Assembly (NCBI GenBank): GCA_024998705.1
Contig: JACOEF010000231.1
Location: 1-6,605, forward strand
Direction of reading: 5' to 3'
DNA: 6,605 nt
DNA from: Nitrospira sp.
GTDB lineage: Bacteria > Nitrospirota > Nitrospiria > Nitrospirales > Nitrospiraceae
The notes beneath the pieces were generated by a model that was not told where the DNA came from, made no database searches, and worked only from the letters and a program-made list of their open reading frames with translations. Below, piece after piece: positions 6,254 through 6,605 of the stretch. Every line of letters begins with the position of its first letter. The stretch's first letter is position 1. The position numbers and the translations under genes were made by a program.

Positions 6254-6316
6254 CGTTGGTCCTCCTTCTGGTCTACCTGTTCAGCACGTTACGTTACTTT
6301 ACCATCTCACTGAAGC

Positions 6317-6605
6317 TTACGGAAGTCCTGCCCCGCTTTTCCCAACCTCGCCTGATGAGGCTGATGTAGGTTGCACCCACTTGGTTTCCGGCACACGCAC
6401 CACCACATCCCCTAACACCCTTGCCTGACAACCTAGCCGATGCCGCGGCTCCGACAAGGCTTCACGATCCAACAGGTCTTGTTCGTCGAAGTCAATCTCC
6501 GACAAATTATCGCCACCCGTCTGCACTTCTACGCGACACGTGGTACAGGACGCATTTCCGCCGCAATCGTGATTGAGTTCAAACCCAAGTGTTTTGGCCG
6601 CTTCC
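6317..6605 (-). CDS. [2Fe-2S] ferredoxin, Isc-type spacing, N-terminus cut by the right edge
   Basis: The last 95 residues of a [2Fe-2S] ferredoxin are present; the N-terminus and start lie beyond 6605. Cysteines in HDCGGNASCTTCRVEV (visible residues 14, 20, 23) and C59 in RLGCQARV give C-x5-C-x2-C-x35-C, the spacing of the adrenodoxin/Isc-type ferredoxins that supply electrons for iron-sulfur assembly and to some oxygenases. VVVRVPE after the last cysteine is the usual final strand. A polar tail of about 20 residues rich in S, G and P follows, longer than in E. coli Fdx. It ends 63 nt upstream of the ErpA-like gene on the same strand, so the two are probably cotranscribed, which supports a biogenesis role. 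An internal GTG near 6526 is not a start, since the cysteine motif lies before it. Confidence 0.88.
   Translation of the reverse strand, partial: EAAKTLGFELNHDCGGNASCTTCRVEVQTGGDNLSEIDFDEQDLLDREALSEPRHRLGCQARVLGDVVVRVPETKWVQPTSASSGEVGKSGAGLP

Noticed and set aside
1..6605. CRISPR array, insertion sequence, prophage or toxin-antitoxin genes
   Set aside because: No spaced direct repeats, transposase, integrase, target-site duplications or small toxin-like gene pairs were seen on either strand. The tRNA-Ala at the left edge could in principle be an integration site, but the genes beside it are housekeeping.

Overview
This window reads as an ordinary chromosomal stretch of a GC-rich bacterium. 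It is packed with housekeeping genes and shows no sign of a phage, transposon, CRISPR array or defence island. The gene set and protein style would suit a Nitrospira-like organism (phylum Nitrospirota), but that is an impression from sequence style and was not tested.

Layout, left to right. At the left edge is the 3' end of a tRNA, read as tRNA-Ala, on the + strand. A 158-bp spacer without a gene follows, then a complete ABC-F ATPase of the YheS type (+). Tail to tail with it, sharing a 4-nt TTAA at the stops, is a small PilZ-domain gene (-). Upstream of that on the same strand is rarA (-), an AAA+ ATPase acting at stalled replication forks. A 159-bp divergent promoter region separates rarA from an alpha/beta hydrolase (+). 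The hydrolase ends tail to tail with folE (-), again with a 4-nt stop overlap. folE and an upstream 6-pyruvoyl-tetrahydropterin synthase homologue (-) overlap by 8 nt and form a pterin operon. A hairpin terminator separates that pair from an A-type iron-sulfur carrier gene (ErpA-like, -), which is preceded by a [2Fe-2S] ferredoxin (-) cut by the right edge.

Three functional groups stand out. FolE makes dihydroneopterin triphosphate from GTP and the PTPS homologue uses it; its C-x5-HGH active site resembles the biopterin-type enzyme more than QueD. The ferredoxin (C-x5-C-x2-C-x35-C, as in Isc ferredoxin) and the ErpA-like carrier form an iron-sulfur assembly pair. ABC-F and RarA are separate housekeeping factors for the ribosome and the replication fork.

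The most notable anomaly is a frameshift in the ErpA-like gene at a run of six A (coding strand). Removing one A restores an intact 106-residue protein with the family's exact cysteine spacing, so a sequencing or assembly indel is the leading explanation. Other points are a degenerate c-di-GMP motif in the PilZ protein, a RarA without its usual C-terminal tail, and the two stop-sharing convergent pairs. I did not find a convincing undescribed system.
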